64,000 nt of DNA from Ailurus styani (Eukaryota; Chordata; Mammalia; Carnivora; Ailuridae): contig LNAC01000275.1 of NCBI GenBank assembly GCA_002007465.1, positions 1 through 64,000 of the forward strand, given 5' to 3'. The notes under the pieces are model-generated. The model worked only from the letters and a program-made list of their open reading frames with translations, did not search any database and was not told where the DNA came from. The position numbers and the translations under genes are program-made. Below, one piece after another: positions 11,087 through 22,978 of the stretch; the stretch's first letter is position 1; the number at the start of each line of letters is the position of its first letter.

Positions 11087-12247
11087 TTCTGAGGAATAGA
11101 AGCAAAAGGGAGGAGAGCAGATGATTTCCAGCCTTGAGTTCATGTCAAATCTGGGGAAATTGGGTAGGAATGTATTGGATACCTAGAGACCTACCTTTAG
11201 CCTTCAAGGTCACTTTAACCTTGTTGTCTGTATACTGCCCTGGCATAATCCATGTGCACTTTGTCCTGCCTAGATGATCAGAACTCTAGTCTGCATTCAT
11301 TGACAAAAGCTGGGAAGAGAGGACAAGAGCTGCTTGTGTAATAACACATTCATGCTGTGGAGGTTTTACTATATTACATTTTGTGTTGGAATGTGCTTTG
11401 ATTAATTATTGAATACTGTAGATCCTTGATGTATGCAGATTTAAGTTTGCTGTTTCACAAGTGGTCCTGAGGTTGCAAGGCATGTAATATTTGTAACATT
11501 CTGAGGCATAAATTTAGAATGGGCCTCCAGGCTAGTATGAAAGGGTGATTGAGTCAGGTGACAAGTGGATTTAGCAAGTCCCCAACATCTCCATTCCAGT
11601 GGAATTTACTGATGGCCACTCTTCTTAGGAAAACTTCTAGAATAATTAAAGTCACTTTTAGAAGTCTTGGGCTTTGAGGAAATATGACTGTTTTTTGAAA
11701 ATGGCCTTGTGGATTTGAAAAGCCAGGACCAGTCTTGATAATGGAAACAAAGAAGTGAAGCTATTGATCTGAAGTATGGTGCCTGTGAAATAATGACTCT
11801 ACATTTTACTTTGGTCTAATATTTATGAAATAATTAAGGATATGAATGTATCACTTTAAGTTGAGCTTTATTGTATTTTACAAGGAAAATTAGATATAAT
11901 TGTTGTATTCACAAATTTGGGCATTTGAAAATGAGATCTACTATATTAAATCAATATTTAAATTCAATGTTAGAATAATCAGTGTCATTTTTAATTCTCA
12001 ATTTGGTATAGTTTTGAAACCTTTGGTTAAAATCTAATCTTTAGGAAAAGCTGAAAAATATTAATTACTTTACTGTATAGTAGTTCTAAAAACTATAAAG
12101 TAAGATAGAAACAACTTATAGAAATAGAGATATTGACAATTTTTGAATATGTATAAAATATATGCATATATATTTTTTTTCTGTTCATGTGAAATTTTCT
12201 ATACTATCTGTGACTTAAGATAATCTCTGAAGGACACTGTTTAAAAG
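11087..12247. other. No gene; repeat-poor unique sequence
   Basis: No repeat, exon or RNA gene is recognised. Confidence 0.45.
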
Positions 12248-12257
12248 GTTTAGAACA

Positions 12258-12566
12258 GGGGCATCTTGGTGGCTCAGTAGGTTAAGTGTCTGCCTTCGGC
12301 ACAGGTCATGGTCCCAGGGTCCTGGGATTGAGTCCCACATCAGGCTCCCTGCTCAGCGGGGAGCCTGCTTCTCCCTCTCCCTCTGCCACTTCTCCTGCTT
12401 GTGTGAGCTCTCCCTCTCGCTCTCTGTCTCTCTCTCTGTCAAATAAATANCCCTCTGCCGCTTCTCCTGCTTGTGTGAGCTCTCCCTCTCGCTCTCTGTC
12501 TCTCTCTCTGTCAAATAAATAAAATCTTGAAATAAATAAGTAAATAAACAAGCAAATAAATAAATA
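12258..12566 (+). mobile_element. SINEC with internal 71-bp duplication across an N
   Basis: The head GGGGCATCTTGGTGGCTCAG is normal, and the element is flanked by gtttagaaca (12248-12257) and gtttagaata (12567-12576). Its CT-rich region and AAATAAATA tail appear twice, separated by a single N at 12450. This makes the element about 72 bases too long. The true element probably has one copy. Confidence 0.9.
12379..12521. repeat. 71-bp direct duplication around a single N (probable assembly artefact)
   Basis: 12379-12449 and 12451-12521 are the same length and differ at one base (CCACTT against CCGCTT). The N at 12450 sits exactly at the junction. Confidence 0.95.
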
Positions 12567-12654
12567 GTTTAGAATAATTACTTGGCATATATAAAGTGCT
12601 ATGTAAACTTTTCCTATTTTCATAATTTCTTATAAGTACCAATTATACACATAC

Positions 12655-12760
12655 ACAAGAGATGACAAGAAAAAACAAGGTAACTTATTGAGTGCATGCT
12701 CAGTGCCAGCTACTATTTTAGGCATTGAGGATACAGTGCCTAGAATAGAACTGATTTGGT
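12655..12760 (-). mobile_element. L2 3' end, antisense
   Basis: 'ttattgagtgcatgctcagt' followed by 'gccagctactattttaggca' is the reverse complement of the L2 3' terminus (CAGTGCCTGGCACATAG type). Confidence 0.6.
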
Positions 12761-13260
12761 GTACATTACATGACATAAAATTTTATTCCATAAAAGTCTT
12801 CAAATTCTTTGAAAAAATTATTATTTCCCTCTGGTGTTTAGTATAACTTACATGAATTTACTCTCAATGAAATAAATTATTCCATGTGGCAAGCCCACAG
12901 ATAATTATTTCTGCCCGAAATAGTAGGCTAAATATTGCTTTAGTTTCCATTAACTGATGATGGAAGTTAAAGAGTATAAACCTTATTAATAAATTTAATG
13001 GCCATGAACAAAGATAATTTAGAAAAAGTTAGTAGGTTTACCCTCTAGAGAAACATTATATTTTAATTATTATTTTTTAACTGATACTCATTTCTGATAG
13101 GTTGCTTTATAAGGAAATTTTATACATATTGATGGAAATAATGCATCAATACTTTTAGAAGAGTACAAAATTTATAATAAGATACTTAAAAATAGAAGAC
13201 TGTAGTAGGATTTTATATCAAATTTAGTTTAACTTTTTTGAGGTGATTACAAAGACTATT
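12761..13260. other. No gene recognised
   Basis: AT-rich sequence with nothing assignable. Confidence 0.4.
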
Positions 13261-13421
13261 TTTTGTAATTTTTTTAAAGTTTTTATTTTGATTTCACTTA
13301 GAACACACAATGTTATATTATTTTCAGGTGTACAATATAGTAATTCAACACTTCCATACATCACCCTGTGCTCATCACCTATTAAACCCATTCCCCCACC
13401 CATCTCCCCTCTGGTATCCAT

Positions 13422-13586
13422 GCTTATGTTCTCTGTAATTGTTTCTTGATTTCTCTCTCTATCTCTCTTATTTTTTTTCCCTTCATTTGTTTGTTTTGTT
13501 TNGCTTATGTTATCTGTAATTGTCTGTTTCTTGATTTCTCTCTCTATCTCTCTTATTTTTTTTCCCTTCATTTGTTTGTTTTGTTT
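13422..13586. repeat. 80/84-bp direct duplication around a single N (probable assembly artefact)
   Basis: 13422-13501 and 13503-13586 are the same L1 3' UTR segment. They differ by one substitution (GTTCTCTG against GTTATCTG) and a 4-base insertion. The N at 13502 is the exact junction. Confidence 0.95.
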
Positions 13587-13732
13587 CTAAAATTCCACAT
13601 ATGAGTGAAATCATATGGTGTTTGTCTTTCTGTGACTGACTTCTTTCACTTACCATTATACTCTCTAGCATTTGTTGCAAATGACAAGATTTCATTCTTT
13701 TTTATGGATGAATAATAATCCTTTATATATAT

Positions 13733-13887
13733 GTGCATATATAGATATAGATATAGATATAGATACCACATCTTCTTTATACATTCACCAATCGATGGAC
13801 NGTGCATATATAGATATAGATATAGATATAGATATAGATATAGATATAGATACCACATCTTCTTTATACATTCACCAATCGATGGAC
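13733..13887. repeat. 68/86-bp direct duplication around a single N with an ATAGAT microsatellite
   Basis: 13733-13800 and 13802-13887 are identical except for (ATAGAT)4 in the first and (ATAGAT)7 in the second. The N at 13801 is the junction. The length change of whole repeat units is what two alleles would show. Confidence 0.95.
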
Positions 13888-14621
13888 ACTGGGACTGCCT
13901 CCATATCTTAGCTATTGTAAATAATGCTGCTATAAACACAGGGGTGTGTGTATCCCTTTGAATTAGTGTTCTTGTATTCTTTGGATAAATACCCAATTGT
14001 GCAATTGGTAGGTCAGAAGGTAGTTCTATATTTAACTTTTTGAGAAACCTCCATATTGTTTTCTAGAGGGGCTAAAGCAGTTTGCATTTCCACCAACAGT
14101 GCCCAATGTTCCTTTTTCTCCATGTCGTTGCCAGCACATGTTTATCCTGTGTTGTTGATTTTAGTTATTCTAACAGGTGTGAAATGATATCTTTTTGTAG
14201 TTTTGATGATGAGCATCTTTTCATGTGTCCGTTGGCCATCTGGATGTCTTCTTTGGAGAAATGTTTGTTCACGTCTCCTGCCCATTTTTCAATTGGATTC
14301 TTTGTTTTTTGGGGTGTTGAGTTTTGTAAGTTCTCTATATATTTGATATAGTAACCCTTTATCAGATGTATCATTTGCAAATATCTTCTCCCATCCCATA
14401 GGTTGCCCTTTAGTCTTTTGTTTTGTTTTTTGTTTGTTTTTGTTTTGTTTTGTTGTGCATAGCTTTTTATTTTGATGTTGTCCCAATAGTTTTTGTTTCC
14501 CTTGCCTCAGGAAATGCATCTAGAAAGAAGTTACTACTGCCTGTGTTCTCTTCTAAGATTTTTATGGTTTCAGGTCTCACCTTTAGGTCTTTAATCCACT
14601 TTGGGTTTATCCTTGTGTATG

Positions 14622-14669
14622 AATGAAACTGTACCACTTTCTTACACCAAACACAAAAATAAATTCAAG
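14622..14669 (+). mobile_element. Inverted 5' scrap of the adjacent L1 (twin-priming type)
   Basis: The sequence AATGAAACTGTACCACTTTC, TTACACC, AAACACAAAAATAAATTC is L1 ORF2 in the plus direction, directly abutting the minus-strand L1 that ends at 14621. Its last ~23 bases repeat, in opposite orientation, ORF2 sequence also present at 14599-14621. Confidence 0.8.
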
Positions 14670-15049
14670 TTTAATTTAAACTTTATTATCAGTATCTATC
14701 TTAACTTTATCTTATAAGGCTTACATATTTTTAGAAAGCCTCAAACCCTTGATCCATATGGTCTTTTATCTAAGCTGTTTAGAACCTTTACCAAAAAATC
14801 AGCCTTGTCTCTGTTTGCCCACAGCTATCTAGGACTTCCTTGATTCTTCTGACTCGTTATATACATGATTTGAGATTGTAGTTTATCAAAGTACTATCTG
14901 CCTGAGGTGTGGGGTCACTTAATGTTCTATTATTTTCAGTTGCTTTTGAGCTTGTTGATTTTTAATCAATGAAATTCTCCACATTCTATTAAGGAAAGAC
15001 TTATAAATCTGAAAGTTATGTCACTGACATTCCAACCCCCACCCAAAGC
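14670..15049. other. No gene recognised
   Basis: Nothing assignable is seen. Confidence 0.4.
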
Positions 15050-15285
15050 CCTCTCCAACTCCCCATTCACACCTCTCACATCCAGTCAGAATTAAACATT
15101 TTTTGTGTTCTGACAACACTTGCACATACTACTATTATACAATTTGTCATAGTTGAATATGCTAAATTTGGATTGCAAATTTCAGGGAACAAAGGCTTGT
15201 TTGTTTCTTGAATGCTTAAGATAGTGCCAGGGAAATAATGAACCCTCAACAAGCATTTATAGAGATGAATGAATTAATCTTCAAG
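15050..15285 (+). mobile_element. L2 3' end
   Basis: Ends in 'gatagtgccagggaaataat', 'caacaagcatttatagagat' and 'gaatgaatt', the L2 3' terminal pattern. The upstream part is weaker. Confidence 0.6.
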
Positions 15286-16282
15286 TAGCTTTTTACTTAA
15301 AAACAAAATAAAATTAACACGGTGAAAAAGATATTGTATGTCATGTGGTGGACATATTTTATTTTTTACTATTCTTTGTCTTCTTTATCTTTTGGGAGAA
15401 TATTCTCTCCACATTCTTTTTCCACATGGTTGAAAGAGAATGGCTCCATCTCCATACCTTAAGGGTAGGCATATGATCTAGGACTTTTGGAACTTCTTCT
15501 GCACCCCAGATGTTTTAATTATAAGAGCCAATCTATTTCTTCATTTTGCTTTAGATAATTCCTGTTGGTTGTCATACATATTCAACAGCATCTTAGCTGA
15601 AACAGTCTGTATTTTAGAATTGTCTTATCAGAAATATTCATCAAGTTTACATTCTTTAGTGTTCCTAAAGAAAGTATATATTCCATATATTACACACACA
15701 CACACACAGCTCTATATGCATACACAATGCTATGTTTTATTGGCTCTTACCCTGCATAAAGTTTTCAACTCCCCTCAGCTAGTTTTTATTTATTTTTCTT
15801 TTCAAATATTTTGGGCACAGCCAAACTATTTTTACACACATTTACAGAATGGTGTTTTCTTTGTACCTTGCCTCATTTCTTCCTTCAGTGTCTACTATAT
15901 GGGAATTTTTTTCATTTTGATTCTCTACCTCATGCTTCGAATTTGTCTTTTTCTCCAGTGATTTTATTTTAGCCTATTTTTCTTACTCAAGGAAAAAAAA
16001 GACAAATTTGCATCTATATCACACTTCAAGTATTTACCTTTCAAAAAAAAAACCCCACAAATAGTTATAATAAGATATCTCACTATATCTTATCGATATT
16101 GTAATGACTTATCTTTTTCTTTTAACTCTATAAAGTTAGAACTCTTCAGGAAGCAAAAGAGTGCTAAAGAAAGTAAGAGAAAATATTTCATACTATCTTT
16201 AGTGTTTTCCCTCTAGCATTTTAATTACGTGCTTTTTAGCACACATTCTTCTTATGCTTTGGGGTATTCTCTTTGTTTTTAA
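15286..16282. other. No gene; (AC)9 at 15691-15708
   Basis: AT-rich with a short CA repeat. Weak L2-like text lies at 15780-15930 but is not assignable. Confidence 0.4.
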
Positions 16283-17500
16283 AGCAGTTCTGGTTTCACA
16301 ACAAAATCGAGCGGAAAGTATAAAGGTTTCCATACATGTTCAGCCTCCTTATCATCAACATCCCCCACCAGGGTGATATATTTCTTATAACTGATGAACC
16401 TACACTAGCACATCATAAACACCCAAAGTCCCTAGTTTGCCTTAGTTCGCTCTTGGTGTTGTACATTCTATAGGTCTGAACAAATGTATAATGACATGTA
16501 TTTCTTTTTATAGTATCATACATACCATATTTTCACTGCCCTAAAAGTACCCTGTGCTCTGCCTATTCATCCCTCCCACCCAACACAACCCAGGATGAAC
16601 CCTAATCTTTTTACTGTCTCCATAGACGGACCTTTCTCAGAATGTCATATAGCTGGAGTCATACAGTATGCAGCTTTTTTCAGTTCAGCTTCTTTCACTT
16701 AGTAATATGCATTTAAGTTTCCTCCATGTATTTTCATGGCTTGATCGCTCATTTCTTCTTAGTGCTAAATAACATTTAACTGTCTGAATATACCATATTT
16801 TATTAATCCAGTCACCTACTGAAGGAGACCTTCGTTATTCCAAGTTTTGGCATTATAAATAAAACTGCTATAAACATCTGTGTGCAGGCTTTTGTGTATA
16901 TGTAAGTTTTCATTTTCTTCGAGTAAATACTAAGGAACATGATTGCTGGATTATATGGTAAGATTATGCTTAGTTTTGTAAGAAACTGCTAAAATATCTT
17001 CCAAAGTGTCTGTATCATTCAACATCATCAGCAAGAGAGTTCTTGCTGCTCTACATCTTCACTAGCATGTGGTATTGTCAGGGCTCCAGATTTGGGGCAT
17101 TCTAATAGGTGCATAGTAGTATCTTGTTTCAATTTGCATTTCCCTGATGAAACATGATATGGAACATCTTTTCATATGCTTATTTTCCATCTGTGTGTCT
17201 TCTTTGATGTGGGTCTGTTAAAGTCTTTGAGCCATTTTTTTAATCATATTGTTTGTTTTCTTATTGCTGAGTTTTAAGAGTCTTTTGTATATTTCAGATA
17301 ACATTCCTTTATCACTTGTGTGTTCTGCAAATATTGTCTTCTAACCTGTGACTGTCTTCTCATTCTCTTGACATTGTCTTTCACAGAGCAGAAGTTTTTA
17401 ATTTTAATGAAGTCCAGCTTATCAATTATTTCTTTCATGGATCATGACTTTGGTGTTGTATCTAAAAGTCATCACCTTATTTTTCATGAGTGTAATACCA
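16283..17500 (-). mobile_element. Old L1 (L1MA/L1MB-type) 3' UTR and ORF2 end
   Basis: 'cacaacaaaatcgagcggaa' (16298), 'gatgaacctacactagcaca' (16393), 'gtacattctataggtctgaa' (16461) and 'ataaacatctgtgtgcaggc' (16871) follow the order of old mammalian L1 3' ends read in reverse. Well diverged, with no intact frame. Confidence 0.88.
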
Positions 17501-17539
17501 TGATTATTTTTTTAGAATATTAGTTTAATTTAAAAATCA

Positions 17540-17595
17540 TCCATCATTATTATTACCCATCACTATCCATTATTATTATTATTATCCATCACTAT
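17540..17595. repeat. Impure (ATT)n microsatellite
   Basis: Two ATT arrays are separated by 'acccatcactatcc', and the motif 'atccatcactatt' recurs. Confidence 0.85.
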
Positions 17596-17839
17596 TTAAG
17601 AATTATTTCAGAATTAAGTTAATTAAGTTAAGTGCTAATTGCAGTATATGTATATTATATATTAGAAGAATTGGGAACTATCTGAATACTCATTTGAAAT
17701 AAAAATGAATATTAATGCCTTATCCAGTGTGATATTCAGCAACACTGAATGTGACATAGTACATCCATTTCTCATAGCTAATAGTTTTGATTATTTACCA
17801 ACTACAAGATCAATATGTGTCACAGTTTAGTTTCCTTGC

Positions 17840-18195
17840 TGCAATGAACTGAATGTTTATGTCCTCACCAAATTCATATGTTAGAATTCTAACCCCTAAT
17901 GTAATGATACTGGAATTAGCTTTTGGAAAGTAATTAACTGATGAGGGTGAATCCCTCATGAATGGGATTAGTGTCCTTAAAAAAGAGACCCACAAAACTC
18001 CCTTCCCCTTCTGCCAGGTGAGGTTGTAGTGGGATGACAGTTGTCTGTGAATTAGGAAGTTCTTCACAAAACACCTGTTCTGGCACTGTGGTGGATCTTT
18101 GATTTCCCAGCCTTTAGAACTATGAGAAATAAGATTCTGTTGTTTAGATGTCACTTAGTCTATGGTATTCTGTTATAGAAAGATGAACTAAGACA
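17840..18195 (+). mobile_element. Solitary MaLR LTR (MLT1-like)
   Basis: Starts TGCAATGAACTGAATGTTTA and ends 'gatgaactaagaca' (TG...CA). Inside are 'gatgagggtgaatccctcat', 'gaatgggattagtgtcctta' and 'agaactatgagaaataagat', typical of MLT1-class LTRs. Five-base flanks cttgc (17835) and cttgt (18196) fit a target duplication with one change. No internal sequence adjoins it. Confidence 0.85.
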
Positions 18196-18544
18196 CTTGT
18201 TGTTCATTAGCATCATGTGATAAAATGACCTATCCTGAGCCAAAAATAATCTAGCCATCCACACAAACTTGTTAACATTTTTCAGTCAAATTATAATTTG
18301 ACATTTTTTCTCTCAGAAAAAAATTATAATTCAGTCTGTGAAACACAGAACACAAGGAAATACTATTTAATGTAAATTTTTTTACATGTGTACATGACAT
18401 AGTTGCTTACCATGTAGAATACCCACTATTTTATGTAATTGTCAGAAACAGTGTTGGAAACATCTAGTTTTAGTTAAGTGGTGTGACTAACCTACCTAAA
18501 ATATATATTTTCAAGAGATTCACCCAGGGTTATTTACTCTGGGA
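18196..18544. other. No gene recognised
   Basis: Nothing assignable is seen. Confidence 0.4.
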
Positions 18545-18650
18545 TTTTCTAACATACTATACTTTAGAGTTACCTGGAGCTTCTATAAAATGCCCAGCGG
18601 ACATGCCCCAAATCAATTAAATAGCAATTTTTAGAGATAGGGCCTTGGAT
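18545..18650 (+). mobile_element. MER5-like fragment
   Basis: 'gttacctggagcttctataa' is followed by 'gccccaaatcaattaaatag' and 'agagatagggcctt', matching the middle of MER5-type elements. The terminal repeats are lost. Confidence 0.6.
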
Positions 18651-19499
18651 TATGTTGTTGAAAGCTCCTCAGATATTTCAGGGGAAACCAAGGTGAAATG
18701 CCATTTATTTGGACCAAATGGATGTTCAAAATCACATTATTCAATTCTTAGCTATTTGTTGAGAACCATTTCCTTGACAAAAATCTTTCACTTAGTGTTG
18801 ATGGATAATGTCAAATGTTTTTCCTTTTATTTTTTACATGAAATATGCTACAGAAACCCTTGATAATCACAAACATCTGCATTTTAAAAGATTTCCATTG
18901 TTGTGAACTATTTTTGCTCATTCAGATCTTCCTGGGGCAAGTTTATCTCACTGGGAGGTAATCTATGTTTAGTCTTAACTCAAAAAATGAAAGCTCTTCA
19001 GAAAAGCTTAGGGCATACAGGTCATTAGCAAAAAGCTGAAATTGAAGTATTCACTGAAGTATCCATTAAAATAATGAATACTCCATTATTATGAGATTTG
19101 TTTTCCTGGAATAATAATTTTCCCACATGAGCACTGCAATATTTTATTGTAGTAGGTTCACTTTTAAACTTATTTCTGAATAAATATAGTATATAAACAA
19201 AATCGAATAGGTAATAATAAACATAGAACAAGAGAAAGATTAAAAAAAGAAGACGAAAAATGTTAAGTTCAAACTTTTGCTTTAGAACAACAAATGTAAA
19301 CCATTGGAAGGGAATATTTGATTAACAGTTTAAGAAGTAGTTATTCAGTGGCCAAAGTCAAAGCAATACAAATAACTTTGGTAATAATACTTAAAAATAA
19401 CTTAAGTATTCTCTTTAGAATATACTATATATACTAAGAATCTCCCTATAGAAACATTATTTCTATTATAATAAAATATCTTTTCACAATGACAATTTT
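18651..19499. other. No gene recognised
   Basis: AT-rich unique sequence. Confidence 0.4.
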
Positions 19500-19790
19500 T
19501 AAAATATTTACTAAGTGCCAAATTTATTCTGAAACTATGCAGAAGATACATATGAGTAGGAGATGATTCCCACCCTTAGGTAGTTAACCATGTGTGGATG
19601 CTATAGGTGTATGGATAAAAATCACAATAGGGTGAGTGCTGTATTAATAAAGTGTGAAGATCAGAAGAGGGCATGTTTCAGCCCTGAGGCACTAAGCCAG
19701 GGTGTCCAAAGGAAGAGGCATTTGAAATAGGTTTCAAAGGATGAGGAGAAGTTTTCCATAGGGAGCAGAATGAGTAAAGTGAATCAATAA
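19500..19790 (-). mobile_element. L2 LINE, antisense
   Basis: 'tttactaagtgccaaattta' (about 19506), 'gtgagtgctgtattaataaa' (about 19632) and 'gaggcatttgaaataggttt' (about 19715) are in reverse-L2 order. Confidence 0.65.
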
Positions 19791-20444
19791 AACTTAGAGC
19801 ATTTTGCAGAAAGGCAAGCTGGTCAGTATGTCCAGGAACAAACAGTTGCATTCTGGATATATTTTGAAGACATGAGAGGCAAGGATATCAATATGTGAAA
19901 TTGAATTACTGTCTACTAATATATTAAAAATGTCTTCATATATGTGGCAAGGTTTTAGTAGTACCAAAACCACAATGATCACAAAGGATTTCTCACCCTT
20001 CAAACAGACCAGACAATATTTCATATACTTTTCTTTGACCTTAAACATCAAAAAGGAGAGAAGCAAGACTATTTTTGTAATTGGTAAGTATGTAATCTGT
20101 GTTGTGGCCCATACATTAGTTCATTTTGCTTATAAATAGGTCATTAAAAAATAAGTGAGGATAAATGTCAGGTAAATGTTTTTTTCCCCAATCATTTAAA
20201 CTATGGTACTGAAATCAAATGTATCAACTATATGCCTATGTAGATACTCAGAAGCAATGATAAATAAGTTGATAACATCATTCCTTACTTTTGGGCATTT
20301 ATAGTCTAGAAATTGTACTTTCTTTTTTTCTGAAATAGGAAGTCATCCTGAATCAAGGATTCTGACTACTTTTGGAAGAAAGGCATCAGTAGGACTCAGT
20401 CCTTACTGGAATGTAGGCTGGAGACAGAATTCAAAAAGGATTTG
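19791..20444. other. No gene; faint L2 remnant at 20230-20320
   Basis: Apart from antisense L2-like text ('gcatttatagtctag') near 20300, nothing is assignable. Confidence 0.35.
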
Positions 20445-20880
20445 ATGCGCAAATCACTGCATAACAAACCACTCCAAATTTATTGGCTTAAGACACAAGC
20501 ACTTATTATTTCTTATAAGTCTCAATGGATCTCAGCTATCCTTCACTTGCCCACAGTTTGCTGTGGCTTGGCAGGGGCTTGTTGGTGTAGGATGGTTTTA
20601 GCTGGGATGTTCAACTCTTCTGTAGTTTGTTCTCCTTTGGGAGGTTTGCCTAAGCTTCCAATGATGGTGGTGGAAGTACAAGAGAAAAGAGAAAAATTGC
20701 ACAAGTGCCTTTTGAAACCTCTAAGTCAAGTCTGATAACATTCTATCAGCCTTGGCCAGGCAAGTTATAATGCCCAAGCCCAGATGTAAGGAGTAGGGGA
20801 AAAGGCTCTGACCATTTAGTGAGAAGAACTTTAAAGTCATAGGTAAAGGGCAAACAAAACAACTGGCATTAACCACAAAC
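20445..20880 (-). mobile_element. MaLR LTR (MLT1-like), antisense
   Basis: 'gcataacaaaccactccaaa' with 'ttggcttaagacacaagc' is the reverse complement of the MLT1 3' end. It continues with 'acattctatcagccttggcc', 'agcccagatgtaaggagtag' and 'actttaaagtcataggtaaa' in MLT1 order. Confidence 0.7.
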
Positions 20881-22978
20881 ACAAAAGACATTACAGCCAC
20901 CATTTCTTTTCCAAGTGTCAAGTCCGGAAGGCAATCAACATTGATTAAGGCCTTATTCCCAGTCTTGATGCTTTGCTGCTCACTAAAATTTGGTGGCTAT
21001 TGCCCAGATTGTAAAATGATTTAAAAGCTAAATCATGTACACAGTTGTTGTACACACCTCCCCCAAAATTTACCCTAGTAAACACAATAATGGAATCACA
21101 TAAGGTCATATTTTAAGTACTTAGTTGAAAAATAAGAGTTAATAAAACATGAAATTCAAAGATTATTCAGATAGCAGTTCAGTCTTTAAGAGAAGAAAAG
21201 ATAATTTCTGGCTGAGACCGATTTCCTGGTTCTTAAAATGTGTTTGGTTTCTTAAACTTTTAATAATTGGATCTTTGAAATTGTCACTTTATGCATTCTT
21301 ACAGCTTAGGCTTTTATATTTATCTTCTATTGATATCAGACAATAGCTAAATTAGCAATAAAGTATGAATAATAATAATTCAGAGATGATTAAAACCTTA
21401 AGGGCATCTCAAAGGCATGACAATGCTCCAATCTAGAGAACTAGTCCAGAAAATGTAAATAAGTCTAATAAAGTGTTTTTCAGAATGGGCTTTTAATATA
21501 AATTATTATTTTAAATTGAGTAATAAAAATCATATAAAACTCATGCCTAAAAGTTGTTCAATTCTGTCTTCCTCCTGATAATTATTCCAATTAATTTTGG
21601 TCAAATAGTGATTATGGAACTTTTAGAGATTCTGCATCTTCTGTATAACTTATTCTGACTATAAACCATGATCTGGGTAATTTCCTGCCTCAATAATGTC
21701 AAAATTAATAAGCTAAAGTCAGTATTAGGAGCTGTTTCAACATTTGCTGCCAAACATCCCTAAAATACTTTTCAGGACAAGATAAGAATAAATAAATAAA
21801 AGCCAATGATATGAATAATTTATTTCATTATCCCCAAAGGCTACATATATTTCATCTCCTGTCATCCTTGCTTTAAGTCCTTTCTGAGTCACAACTGCAA
21901 TATGTCCTCATCACCTCCCAGAGACTGACATGTTGACTGCACATCCCCACTTTTTCTGTATACTGATGAAGCTTCCTCTTCTTTTCCTGGTTCAAGCTAA
22001 CGATTGTTGCAGCGACCTCTAGAGTGGTCCTCTTCTTTCTGCCATAGATGCCAGTCATTTTGAAAACTCCAACTTCTCCCTGGGTAGCTAGGAATTTGTG
22101 CTATTCATAAAATTTGTTCTTGTGGAAACTGTATGTACTTATATACCCCCAAACCTTTCATTTTCCTACCAATCTTTTCCCCCATAAAGACCACACTTGG
22201 GTTGTTGTTGTTTTATGCAGACTAGTAGGTAAGAATAGCAACTAGTTTAGAGATGGAAGTCTGGCAAATTCCTTTATTTAAGCAGTTAACCTGGAATGTC
22301 CTTTCTTTCTACACACCTATTGCTGAGATTCTGTGCTGTGTCTATTTGTAAATATAAAAGCTGCTCCTGGAGACAGATGGTTATTTACAGTGTTTTCTCT
22401 ATTATGCAGGATAAATTATTAACAAGAAAATAATTGAATATTGAATATGCCCTGGCAAAGAAATAATCTTTCACCAAGTCTGTCACATAGTATGCTGCAA
22501 GCATGCATTCCAATTAGTAGAGTGGGCCAAGTAGATTAATGTATCAAATTGTTTAAATTCATGATCCAAACCTACTTTTCTTAAGAACTTAGTACAATTG
22601 GGAGTTAATTGTTATTCAAGTTTGCTAACTTCCTGCAAGTTTGGACTATATTTTATGACCTGTGGATTGATATCATAATTCAATATGCATACCGTTGAAA
22701 AAGTTTTCTTGAAAGCATTTTTCTTTTTCTTTTTTTTTCATTTTGATGGTATTATACCATAGCTGATCAAATAGTTTATCATTTTAATACATTGAAATGT
22801 ATGGGTAGGAAATTTTATCTCATTTTTTAGAAGTTCCAAACTACTAAGTATTGACATAAAAAAGAATATATTCAGCTAGGAGAGAAGAATGACTAAAATA
22901 TTTGAATATTAAAGGATTTTAATATCAGTATAGGAGCAAACAAAACTGTTTAACCATTATAGAATAACAGTCCCCTCT
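20881..22978. other. No gene; repeat-poor unique sequence
   Basis: About 2.1 kb without a recognisable repeat or exon. 22440-22690 carries several homeodomain-like TAAT motifs, which are common by chance in AT-rich DNA. Confidence 0.4.

Larger units (their letters stand above)
13262..14621 (-). mobile_element. 5'-truncated L1 (3' UTR and ORF2 C-terminal part)
   Basis: The T-rich tail at 13262-13280 is followed by the 3' UTR ('ttttcaggtgtacaatatag', 'ctcatcacctattaaaccca') and ORF2 from about 13590 onward. Minus-strand peptides such as KDKHHMISLICGI and, around 14165-14380, [20 protein letters not shown] are ORF2 C-terminal. The reading frame is broken. Two single-N duplications (13422-13586 and 13733-13887) lie inside it, and an inverted L1 scrap follows at 14622. 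Confidence 0.93.

Noticed and set aside
12286..12623. Ser/Leu-rich and Arg/Glu-rich frames over the SINEC
   Set aside because: They come from the SINE CT-rich region and its artefactual duplication across the N.
13733..13887. Repeated units with spacers resembling an array
   Set aside because: A microsatellite duplicated at an assembly join. No CRISPR-type repeat and spacer structure exists, and the genome is mammalian.
15569..15961. 130-codon plus-strand open frame
   Set aside because: Spans a CA repeat, has no recognisable domain, and has the low-complexity composition of AT-rich DNA.
18645..18863. 72-codon frame considered as a possible exon
   Set aside because: Overlaps a MER5-like fragment at its start and lacks convincing splice sites or known protein similarity.
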